Shown piece by piece: positions 1-4,854 of a DNA stretch of 5,526 nucleotides (positions are counted from its first letter, which is position 1; each line of letters begins with the position of its first letter). This DNA comes from Acidobacteriota bacterium (lineage in GTDB: Bacteria; Acidobacteriota; Terriglobia; Terriglobales; Acidobacteriaceae). The stretch covers positions 1 to 5,526 of the forward strand of contig JAJZFE010000112.1 in NCBI GenBank assembly GCA_021798655.1. The letters run 5' to 3'. Made by a program: the position numbers and the translations under genes. The notes beneath the pieces are model-generated. The model searched no databases. It had not been told where the DNA came from and saw only the letters and a program-made list of their open reading frames with translations.

Positions 1-197
1 AGGATGACGAACGCTGTGAGCGACGCCTTGCGCGCAGTACGGACGCGCTTGGCCGCATCCTGCCCGGCTGTCACAGCAAGGAACGTTGGCAGCGCGGCAA
101 ACGGATCTACCAGAAAGAAGATAGAGCTGAGCGCCAGCAGCGAAAACCGCACGTACACCGATTGCTCAAGGACCGTAGCTGGATTGGGACCAAACAT
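1..197 (-). CDS. MarC/UPF0056-family inner-membrane protein, N-terminal part (cut by window edge)
   Basis: This gene begins at the ATG at 197 and runs leftward out of the window, leaving 65 codons. The translation starts MFGPNPATVLEQ and then has a hydrophobic stretch at about residues 18-34. That stretch carries the block FFLVDPFAALPTFLAVT, followed by a charged segment (QDAAKRVRTARKAS) and the start of a second hydrophobic segment. The block (F-L-x-x-D-P-x-x-x-L-P-x-F) and the basic segment after it are typical of the N-terminus of MarC-family proteins. These are six-helix inner-membrane proteins of poorly known transport function; E. coli MarC, once linked to multiple antibiotic resistance, was later judged not to be. 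The start is well fixed, because an in-frame TGA lies three codons upstream. The Shine-Dalgarno is weak (GAAG about 5 nt upstream). The gene is divergent from ilvE. Family membership is fairly sure, but the substrate cannot be told. Confidence 0.82.
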   Translation of the reverse strand, partial: MFGPNPATVLEQSVYVRFSLLALSSIFFLVDPFAALPTFLAVTAGQDAAKRVRTARKASLTAFVI

Positions 198-386
198 GCA
201 GCTTCAATTCTTTCATGAACCGCGTGGGCCGAGGAGCGAAGGCAGCGCACGACAACACTGCACTGCGTACGAATGACTCCTCCGTCCTGCATACGACCGC
301 GTGTGAGCGACGCTCCACGCTGCACAGCTCCGCGATACGCACGCCCGTAGATCTACCGAGGCGCTGTCTTCCAATGCGTCCTCGCG

Positions 387-412
387 ACCGGTAAACGTTC
401 GCATTTGCCGGT
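387..412. promoter_or_regulatory. Inverted repeat upstream of the ilvE promoter, candidate operator
   Basis: Nine-base arms ACCGGTAAA (387-395) and TTTGCCGGT (404-412) flank an 8-base centre. Eight of the nine positions are complementary, and the ninth is a T/G pair that would be a wobble in RNA. The dyad centre lies about 55 bases upstream of the TATAAT box. That is a plausible site for an activator or repressor, but no known binding motif is recognised. Confidence 0.4.
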
Positions 413-454
413 GTTTGTTCGTATCTCCTCTACAAGAGGCGCGCAGCGCAGACG

Positions 455-460
455 TATAAT
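455..460 (+). promoter_or_regulatory. Consensus -10 box of the ilvE promoter
   Basis: TATAAT at 455-460 matches the sigma-70-type -10 consensus exactly and is unusual in this GC-rich DNA. No good -35 box sits 16-18 bases upstream; the nearest is TCTACA at 429-434, four of six matches but with a 20-base spacer. Transcription would start near 466-468, giving ilvE a leader of only about 15 bases that is mostly Shine-Dalgarno. Confidence 0.65.
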
Positions 461-470
461 TGCGAAATCT

Positions 471-476
471 GAGGAG
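471..476 (+). promoter_or_regulatory. Shine-Dalgarno of ilvE
   Basis: GAGGAG at 471-476 lies five bases before the ATG at 482 and fixes the ilvE start. It forms part of the right arm of the 10-bp inverted repeat, so its accessibility would depend on where transcription begins. Confidence 0.8.
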
Positions 477-481
477 ATACT

Positions 482-1417
482 ATGCCGATTCAGGCGACAA
501 AAAATATCTGGCACAACGGGCAGTTGATTCCGTGGGAACAAGCGAACATCCATGTGATGAGCCACGTAGTTCACTACGGCTCCTCCATCTTCGAAGGCAT
601 CCGCTGCTATGAGCAGAAGCAGGGCGCGGGCGTGTTCCGACTGCAGGAGCACATGCAGCGCTTCCTGCACTCCGGCAAGATCTACCGCATGGAACTTCCC
701 TACACGGTCGAGGAGCTGTGCTCCGCGGTGGTCGACGTCGTGGAGGCCAACAACGCCGTCCCCTGCTACATCCGCCCACTCGCGTTTCGCGGCTATGGCG
801 AGATCGGCGTGAACGGTACAAAGTGCCCGACCGAGGTCTACGTCGCCAACTTCCCGTGGAGCAACTTCCTGCACGGGAGCGAGGGCACCAACGTGTGCGT
901 TTCCAGCTGGAACCGGCTGGCACCGAACACCATGCCCTCGCTCGCCAAGGCCGGCGCAAACTACATGAACTCGCAGTTGATCCGCATGGAAGCCACCATC
1001 AACGGCTACGACGAAGGCATTGCGCTCGACGTGAACGGCTATCTCTCCGAGGGTTCCGGCGAAAACCTGTTCATCGTTCGCGGTGGAACGCTGTACACCT
1101 CGCCGCTGGCAAACTCGGTGCTGAACGGCATCACGCGCGACTCGATCATCGTCATCGCCCGCTCGCTGGGCATCCCGGTGGTGGAGCAGGCGCTGCCCCG
1201 CGAGATGCTGTACATCTGCGATGAGGCGTTCTTCACCGGCACTGCCGCCGAGGTCACGCACCTGCGCTCGGTGGACCGCATCCTGGTCGGCGACGGCACC
1301 ATGGGCCCCATCACGACGGCGCTGCACAAGGCGTTCTTCGACATCGTCAACGGCAACGCTCCCGACAAGTACAACTGGCTGACGCCGGTCAAGGTACAGC
1401 AGCCCGTGGGCGTCTAA
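482..1417 (+). CDS. ilvE: Branched-chain amino-acid aminotransferase (IlvE)
   Basis: This is a 311-residue PLP enzyme of fold type IV. It reversibly transfers the amino group between leucine, isoleucine or valine and 2-oxoglutarate in the cytoplasm, as the last step of their synthesis. The N-terminal block WHNGQLIPWEQANIHVMSH and HYGSSIFEGIRCY (31-43) are class IV signatures. SLAKAGANY contains the predicted PLP lysine, K156, which lines up with the catalytic lysine of E. coli IlvE. GIALDVNGYLSEGSGENLF (179-197) carries the glutamate (E194) expected to contact the PLP ring nitrogen, and FTGTAAEV (251-258) is the phosphate-binding loop. R98-P99 in YIRPLAFRGYGE matches the substrate-side region. 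The length is normal for bacterial IlvE and no key residue is missing. The gene has its own promoter and a strong terminator, so it is probably monocistronic. D-amino-acid transaminase and 4-amino-4-deoxychorismate lyase share the fold, but the close match through the lysine and glutamate blocks favours IlvE. Confidence 0.96.
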   Translation: MPIQATKNIWHNGQLIPWEQANIHVMSHVVHYGSSIFEGIRCYEQKQGAGVFRLQEHMQRFLHSGKIYRMELPYTVEELCSAVVDVVEANNAVPCYIRPLAFRGYGEIGVNGTKCPTEVYVANFPWSNFLHGSEGTNVCVSSWNRLAPNTMPSLAKAGANYMNSQLIRMEATINGYDEGIALDVNGYLSEGSGENLFIVRGGTLYTSPLANSVLNGITRDSIIVIARSLGIPVVEQALPREMLYICDEAFFTGTAAEVTHLRSVDRILVGDGTMGPITTALHKAFFDIVNGNAPDKYNWLTPVKVQQPVGV

Positions 1418-1437
1418 CGCTGCAAAACCGAGTGGCT

Positions 1438-1478
1438 GATCGGCGGCAACCCTGCCTGGGCTGCCGCCGATCTTTTTT
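1438..1478 (+). terminator. Rho-independent terminator of ilvE
   Basis: The arms GATCGGCGGCA (1438-1448) and TGCCGCCGATC (1462-1472) are perfectly complementary over 11 bp. After one mismatch the stem continues with CCC/GGG around a 5-base loop. A run of six T follows at 1473-1478. The hairpin starts 20 bases after the ilvE stop. It is a strong one-way terminator, with no matching T-run for the minus strand. Confidence 0.95.
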
Positions 1479-1666
1479 GACGGTTTTCAGCAGCCGGCAC
1501 GAACGATTTGCCCCCAGAAGATTCGCGCATGTGCGCCATAGGCACTAGACTTGTTACAGAGCGCTTTGGGGCGAGTCTAACCAGGCAGAACCAGCCGCCC
1601 GAAGCCCCACCAACTGAACCCGCGCCGTGCCTTTAGCGCCACGTTATCTTTGAGGATCGTTTTTTC
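1479..1666 (+). promoter_or_regulatory. Leader and promoter region of the outer-membrane protein gene
   Basis: These 188 bases lie between the ilvE terminator and the next start codon. They must hold that gene's promoter, because the terminator isolates it from ilvE. TAGACT (1546-1551) and TTGTTA (1551-1556) resemble -10 and -35 hexamers at four of six positions each, but neither pairs convincingly with a partner. A short dyad GCGCA-tg-TGCGC lies at 1525-1536. The Shine-Dalgarno GAGGA (1652-1656) is 10 bases before the ATG, and a T-rich run (TTTTTT) fills the spacer. Confidence 0.45.
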
Positions 1667-2251
1667 ATGAAGCTGCGGTATCTCGTTTCGACCCTTGCCC
1701 TTGCCCTCACCACTCTCGCGGCACAAGCCCAGATCGGCGTGTACGTAAACCCCATCTTCACGCACGTGACGAACAAGGTGCCCGACACCGGCACGTTCGC
1801 GTTCCTCGGCCAGAACGGCACCGCGCAGATGTTTGGTGGCGTCAGCCTCGGCGGCTACTACACCTTCTCGCAGGGTCCGCACTTCGACCTCAGCGCAGAC
1901 ATCCGCGATGAGATCGAGCACGGCAACAATGCCTTGCTCAACAACTTCCTGGTCTCGCCGCGGCTCCAGCTGCATCCGATCCTCTGGAACACGCGCCCGT
2001 ACGCGCAGCTTGCCATCGGCGCCGGCACCACGCACTCGCCCATCAACCAGGCGCGCACCACCAAGGTGGAGTTTGGCGGTTTTGTCGGCGTCGATAAGGC
2101 CCTGGCCAAGCACGTGGACTGGCGCATCCTCGAGGTCGGTTACGGCTCACTGACCACCACCAGCAGCAACATCTACGGCGCGGGCCCGGTGCCCATCCCT
2201 GCCTCAAAGCTGCTCAGCATCTCCGGCGGTCTGGTCTTCCGCATCAAGTAA
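1667..2251 (+). CDS. Small outer-membrane beta-barrel protein with signal peptide
   Basis: This 194-residue protein has a clear Sec signal peptide: MKLR, a hydrophobic core at 5-19, and a likely signal peptidase I site after A21 (AQA/QIGV). The mature part of about 173 residues has no cysteine. It is made of alternating polar and hydrophobic stretches with many glycines and aromatics, such as GGYYTFSQGPHFDLSADIRD (57-76), RPYAQLAIGAGTT and the C-terminal SISGGLVFRIK. That pattern, and the final strand ending near the C-terminus, indicate an outer-membrane barrel of roughly eight strands, in the broad OmpA-barrel/porin-like group. The terminal residues are FRIK, so the usual last aromatic sits four residues from the end. 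Start choice is supported by GAGGA upstream and by the signal peptide. It has no strong named homologue that I recognise, and its ligand or role is unknown. It is separately transcribed and convergent with ndh. Topology confidence is good; functional confidence is low. Confidence 0.75.
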   Translation: MKLRYLVSTLALALTTLAAQAQIGVYVNPIFTHVTNKVPDTGTFAFLGQNGTAQMFGGVSLGGYYTFSQGPHFDLSADIRDEIEHGNNALLNNFLVSPRLQLHPILWNTRPYAQLAIGAGTTHSPINQARTTKVEFGGFVGVDKALAKHVDWRILEVGYGSLTTTSSNIYGAGPVPIPASKLLSISGGLVFRIK

Positions 2252-2281
2252 GCCGCGCACAAGAAGTAAGCTGCGCGCAAG
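2246..2281 (+). repeat. 18-bp tandem duplication spanning the stop codon of the barrel gene
   Basis: Unit 1 (2246-2263) is AAGTAAGCCGCGCACAAG and unit 2 (2264-2281) is AAGTAAGCTGCGCGCAAG. They are directly adjacent and match at 16 of 18 positions. Each unit begins with the final Lys codon plus the TAA stop. Because 18 is a multiple of three, the second TAA is in frame with the first, so reading through the true stop would add only six residues. Confidence 0.85.
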
Positions 2282-2284
2282 CGC

Positions 2285-2332
2285 CACAAACACCCTACGC
2301 GGCCTGGTCATCGGGCCGCGTTGGTGTTTGTG
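2285..2332. terminator. Two-part hairpin between convergent genes, possible bidirectional terminator
   Basis: The outer arms CACAAACACC (2285-2294) and GGTGTTTGTG (2323-2332) pair perfectly over 10 bp. After a small internal loop (CT against T), the inner arms ACGCGGCC (2297-2304) and GGCCGCGT (2314-2321) pair over 8 bp around a 9-base loop. Position between convergent genes suggests transcript ends for both. Neither strand has a T-run after the stem, so it is not a canonical intrinsic terminator. It may instead block 3' exonucleases. Most of the hairpin lies inside the last codons and stop of ndh. Confidence 0.55.
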
Positions 2333-3674
2333 CCTGCGTAGTCAGGTCGTCCCAGCCTGGCAGCGACTGCGAGCCCACGATCAGCCGCACGCCGTCCTGC
2401 AGTTGGATGTACGTGAACGCCCAGCTGCGAAATACCGACAGCCGGTTGCGAAAGCCGATCAGGAAGTAGATGTGGACCACCATCCACATCAGCCACGCGA
2501 TGAAGCCTGAAAGGTTCGCCTTGAACGGCCACACCACGCGCGCCACCGCTGCCTTGCGCCCGATCGTCGCCATGTCGCCTTTGTCAAAGTAGCGAAACGG
2601 CTTCATCCGCGCGGCCTTGTCGGAGTCTTCAATCAGCAGCCCGATGCGCCGCCCCGCGTAGTCGCCCATCTGCATGGCCGGCTGCGCCACGCCGGGCACC
2701 TGCTTGCCGTCCTGCTCGGCGTGCGCCAGGTCGCCGCACACAAACACCTCCGGCAGATTCTTCGGGTTCAGGTACGGGTTCACCACCACGCAGCCGCGCT
2801 TGTCCAGCTCCACGCCTGGCGTCTGCTCCAGCAGCTTGCCCAGCGGCGACGCCTGCACGCCCGCAGCCCACAGCGTGCAGCAGCTCTCAATGCGCTCTTC
2901 GCCCACCTTCACATAGCCTGGCTGAACGTCCGTCACATGCGCGCCCGTGCGCACCTTCACACCCAACTCGCCCAACTGCCGCACCGCACTCTGCCGCAGC
3001 TCCTCCGGGTAGGCGTTCAGCACGTTCGGCGAGCCTTCCAGGATCAGCACCTGCGCCGACTTCGTATCGATGTGCCGAAAGTCCTTCGTCATATACAGCC
3101 GCGCAATGTCCGAGATCGCGCCCGCCAGCTCCACGCCCGTCGGTCCGCCGCCGATAATCAAAAACTGCAGCGGCGGATGCGAGCCCGTCTCCAGCATCTG
3201 CCGCTCCGCCAGCTCAAACGCCAGCAGCACGCGCCGCCGAATCTCCGTCGCGTCCTCCACCGTCTTCAGGCCCGGCGCAATCGCTGCCCACTCCGGCTTG
3301 CCGAAGTAGCTGTGCGTGGACCCCGTGGCCACCACCAGGTAGTCGTAGATCATCTCCACACCGCTCTTGATGCGCACGCGCCGCTTCACCGTGTCGATGC
3401 CCAGCACCTCGTCCATCACCACTTCCGTGTTCCGGTTGTGGCGCACGATGCTGCGAATCGGCTGCGCGATATCCCCCGGCGACAGCACCGCCAGCGCCAC
3501 CTGGTACAGCAGCGGCTGAAACGTGTGATGGTTCTTGCGGTCGATCAACGTAATGTCCACCGCCAGTTTGCCCAGCCGCTGTGCCGCCGCCAGCCCCGCA
3601 AAACCCGCGCCGATGATGATCACCCGCGGCCGCGGCCGCTCCTCGGTTAGTCGTTGTGCAATCGCCGAACCCAT
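2295..3674 (-). CDS. ndh: Type II NADH:quinone oxidoreductase (NDH-2), FAD-dependent
   Basis: This 459-residue, non-proton-pumping NADH dehydrogenase passes electrons from NADH through FAD to membrane quinone on the cytoplasmic face. The first Rossmann motif VIIIGAGFAGLAAAQRL (18-34) binds FAD. HHTFQPLLYQVA (49-60) is a family block. The second nucleotide motif FLIIGGGPTGVELAG (171-185) binds NADH, and acidic E213 at the end of the next strand (LILEGSP) fits NADH rather than NADPH. E182 matches the conserved NDH-2 glutamate. CGDLAHA (313-319) supplies the FAD-contacting aspartate D315, and AQPAMQMG (330-337) is the quinone-site motif. The C-terminal region with FIAWLMWMVVHIYFLIGFRNR (391-411, given in pieces) is the amphipathic membrane anchor. 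The start at 3674 is set by AGGAGA upstream and by the motif position. The open frame continues upstream for 301 codons, but only as the antisense of the reductase. It is divergent from that gene and convergent with the barrel gene. Confidence 0.94.
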   Translation of the reverse strand: MGSAIAQRLTEERPRPRVIIIGAGFAGLAAAQRLGKLAVDITLIDRKNHHTFQPLLYQVALAVLSPGDIAQPIRSIVRHNRNTEVVMDEVLGIDTVKRRVRIKSGVEMIYDYLVVATGSTHSYFGKPEWAAIAPGLKTVEDATEIRRRVLLAFELAERQMLETGSHPPLQFLIIGGGPTGVELAGAISDIARLYMTKDFRHIDTKSAQVLILEGSPNVLNAYPEELRQSAVRQLGELGVKVRTGAHVTDVQPGYVKVGEERIESCCTLWAAGVQASPLGKLLEQTPGVELDKRGCVVVNPYLNPKNLPEVFVCGDLAHAEQDGKQVPGVAQPAMQMGDYAGRRIGLLIEDSDKAARMKPFRYFDKGDMATIGRKAAVARVVWPFKANLSGFIAWLMWMVVHIYFLIGFRNRLSVFRSWAFTYIQLQDGVRLIVGSQSLPGWDDLTTQAQTPTRPDDQAA

Positions 3675-3679
3675 CGCTG

Positions 3680-3685
3680 TCTCCT
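3680..3685 (-). promoter_or_regulatory. Shine-Dalgarno deciding the ndh start
   Basis: On the minus strand AGGAGA (3685-3680) lies five bases before the ATG at 3674-3672. It selects this start inside a much longer open frame whose upstream codons are not NDH-like. Confidence 0.8.
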
Positions 3686-3719
3686 GCTCACACAGTTCTG
3701 TTACAACTCTCTCATGGTC

Positions 3720-3829
3720 TGGATGCGTCAACCGCGCCCATCGACCCTCAAAATCCGCATCACGAATATCGACCAGAAAGGTTTGGATGCGCCAACAAGA
3801 CACAGCGAGCGTCAACTTGGCCGCATCCA
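3720..3829. repeat. Three copies of a TGGATGCG-CCAA box, two direct and one inverted
   Basis: Copy A is TGGATGCGTCAAC (3720-3732). Copy B is TGGATGCGCCAAC (3784-3796), 12 of 13 identical and in the same direction. Copy C is inverted, TTGGCCGCATCCA (3817-3829), with one extra base. B and C can form a 12-bp stem with one bulged C and a 21-base loop, ending 10 bases before the reductase ATG. Copy A covers the TTGACG candidate -35 of ndh. The copies could be operators for a shared regulator of the divergent genes; this is inferred from placement only. Confidence 0.5.
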
Positions 3830-3839
3830 TCAGAATGAT

Positions 3840-4808
3840 ATGAACATCTCCCCACTCGGCAACTCGAAGCAACTCGGCAACTCGGACATGCAGCTCTCCC
3901 CCATCGGCTTCGGTGCGTGGGCCATCGGCGGCGGCGACTGGCAGCACGCCTGGGGCCCGCAGGACGACAACGACTCCATCGCCGCCATCCACGCCGCACT
4001 CGACGCCGGCATCAACTGGATCGATACCGCCGCCGTCTACGGCCTCGGACACTCCGAAGAGGTCGTCGCACGCGCCCTCAAGTCCACCAGCCGCAAGCCC
4101 TACATCTTCACCAAATCGTCCATGACCTGGGGCGAAGACCGCGTCATCGTGCAGACCATGAAGAAGATTCGCGAAGAGGTCGAGCAGAGCCTGCGCCGCC
4201 TGCAGATCGACACCATCGACCTCTACCAGATTCACTGGCCCGTGCCCGATGAGGAACTCGAAGAAGGCTGGACCACCATGGCTGACCTGAAGCGCGAAGG
4301 CAAGGTGCGCTGGATCGGCGCGTCCAACTTCAGCGTCGCGCAGATGGAGCGCGCGCAGAAGATCGCACCCATCACCTCGCTGCAGCCGCCCTACTCGGCG
4401 ATCAACCGCAGCATCGAGGCGGAGATTCTGCCCTTCTGCGCGCAGCACGGCATCGGCGTTATCAACTACGCGCCCATGCACTCCGGCCTGCTCACCGGCG
4501 CGATGAGCAAGGAGCGCGTAGCCTCGCTCCCGGCCAACGACTTCCGCACCCGCGCCAAGAACTACCAGGAGCCGCAACTGTCGCGCAACCTCGCGCTAGC
4601 CGATTGCATGAAGCAGATCGGCGCACGGCACGGCGTCATCGCTGGCGTCGTCGCCGTCGCGTGGACGCTCCACCAGCCCGCCATCACCGCAGCCATCGTC
4701 GGCGGACGCAACGCCAGGCAGATCGAAGGCGTGCTACCCGCTGCCACCTTCCGCCTCAGCGACGCGGAGTACGCGGAGATCGGCAGCTTCCTCGCCGAAA
4801 ACTTCTAG
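3840..4808 (+). CDS. Aldo/keto reductase
   Basis: This 322-residue cytoplasmic NAD(P)H-dependent oxidoreductase has the aldo/keto reductase (beta/alpha)8 barrel. After a short N-terminal extension comes LSPIGFGAWAIGGG (19-32). The catalytic tetrad is complete: D62 and Y67 in NWIDTAAVYG, K92 in YIFTKSS, and H132 in YQIHWPVP. Further family blocks are GKVRWIGASNFS (154-165), the LQPPYSAINR strand (181-190) and the cofactor-binding IVGGRNARQIEGVL (286-299). The length is normal for the family. The substrate is unknown; sugar aldehydes, ketones or other carbonyls are all possible. The start is the least certain point. The ATG at 3840 has no clear Shine-Dalgarno, and the in-frame ATG at 3888 (M17) lies close to the usual family start. 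The frame is open further upstream to 3654, but that part looks non-coding. The MIP-channel gene follows after 46 bases with no terminator between, suggesting one transcript. Confidence 0.92.
   Translation: MNISPLGNSKQLGNSDMQLSPIGFGAWAIGGGDWQHAWGPQDDNDSIAAIHAALDAGINWIDTAAVYGLGHSEEVVARALKSTSRKPYIFTKSSMTWGEDRVIVQTMKKIREEVEQSLRRLQIDTIDLYQIHWPVPDEELEEGWTTMADLKREGKVRWIGASNFSVAQMERAQKIAPITSLQPPYSAINRSIEAEILPFCAQHGIGVINYAPMHSGLLTGAMSKERVASLPANDFRTRAKNYQEPQLSRNLALADCMKQIGARHGVIAGVVAVAWTLHQPAITAAIVGGRNARQIEGVLPAATFRLSDAEYAEIGSFLAENF
3854..3889 (+). repeat. 18-bp tandem duplication at the N-terminus of the reductase
   Basis: ACTCGGCAACTCG occurs at 3854-3866 and again at 3872-3884, with a period of 18 bases. 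The two units encode LGNSKQ and LGNSDM (residues 6-11 and 12-17). Family members usually have one LG-S unit just before the S-x-I/L-G-x-G block, so one copy looks like an added duplicate. It preserves frame and lies in the flexible N-terminal hairpin region. Confidence 0.7.
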
Positions 4809-4854
4809 CCGCCACTCCAAGCACGCCAACGCCCTCGCAGACACAAGAGGAACC

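Larger units (their letters stand above)
421..480. repeat. Perfect 10-bp inverted repeat bracketing the ilvE -10 box
   Basis: GTATCTCCTC at 421-430 is the exact reverse complement of GAGGAGATAC at 471-480, with 40 bases between. The right arm contains the ilvE Shine-Dalgarno, and the TATAAT box lies between the arms. The left arm can also form a local 5-bp hairpin with the adjacent AGAGG (CCTCT-aca-AGAGG, 427-439). A role as operator half-sites, or as an anti-Shine-Dalgarno in transcripts that start further upstream, is inferred. Confidence 0.6.
198..481. promoter_or_regulatory. Divergent intergenic region between the MarC-family gene and ilvE
   Basis: These 284 bases separate two divergent genes and contain no credible ORF. 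The right half holds the ilvE promoter, a Shine-Dalgarno and two inverted repeats, listed separately. The left half should carry the promoter of the MarC-family gene, but no clear -35/-10 pair is visible on the minus strand. The palindrome TTCATGAA at 212-219 is the only marked element there. No structured RNA is recognised. Confidence 0.7.
3675..3839. promoter_or_regulatory. Divergent promoter region between ndh and the aldo/keto reductase gene
   Basis: These 165 bases must serve ndh leftward and the reductase rightward. For ndh, TTGACG (3731-3726, minus) resembles a -35 box, and TGTAAC (3705-3700) or the overlapping TTGTAA resembles a weak -10 box, but the spacing of 19-20 bases is long. 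For the reductase, TCGACC (3741-3746) and GAATAT (3764-3769) have the right 17-base spacing but poor matches. The region also contains the three-copy box listed next. Confidence 0.4.

Noticed and set aside
4..276. 90-codon plus-strand ORF at the left edge
   Set aside because: It overlaps the recognisable MarC-family coding sequence on the other strand and has no domain or good ribosome site.
353..1327. 324-codon minus-strand ORF opposite ilvE
   Set aside because: Its composition (runs of H, V, R, D, A without domain pattern) is that of an antisense shadow of ilvE, and it crosses the ilvE promoter.
1525..1536. GCGCA-tg-TGCGC dyad upstream of the barrel gene as an operator
   Set aside because: Arms of only five GC-rich bases are expected by chance in this DNA, so it is mentioned but not claimed.
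1577..2113. 178-codon minus-strand ORF opposite the barrel gene
   Set aside because: No signal peptide, domain or ribosome site; the plus-strand frame has a clear signal peptide and barrel pattern.
2721..3650. 309-codon plus-strand ORF opposite ndh
   Set aside because: Rich in H, R, Q and L with no domain pattern; a reverse-complement shadow of the clearly real ndh.
3654..3839. N-terminal extension of the reductase from an ATG at 3654
   Set aside because: The 62 extra residues overlap the ndh start and the divergent regulatory region, and aldo/keto reductases normally begin close to the LG-S/S-x-I-G block.
3675..4577. Open minus-strand frame extending the ndh reading frame 301 codons upstream
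   Set aside because: It is the antisense of the reductase gene, has no NDH-like content, and a good Shine-Dalgarno plus the FAD motif place the true start at 3674. Long antisense frames are common in GC-rich coding DNA.
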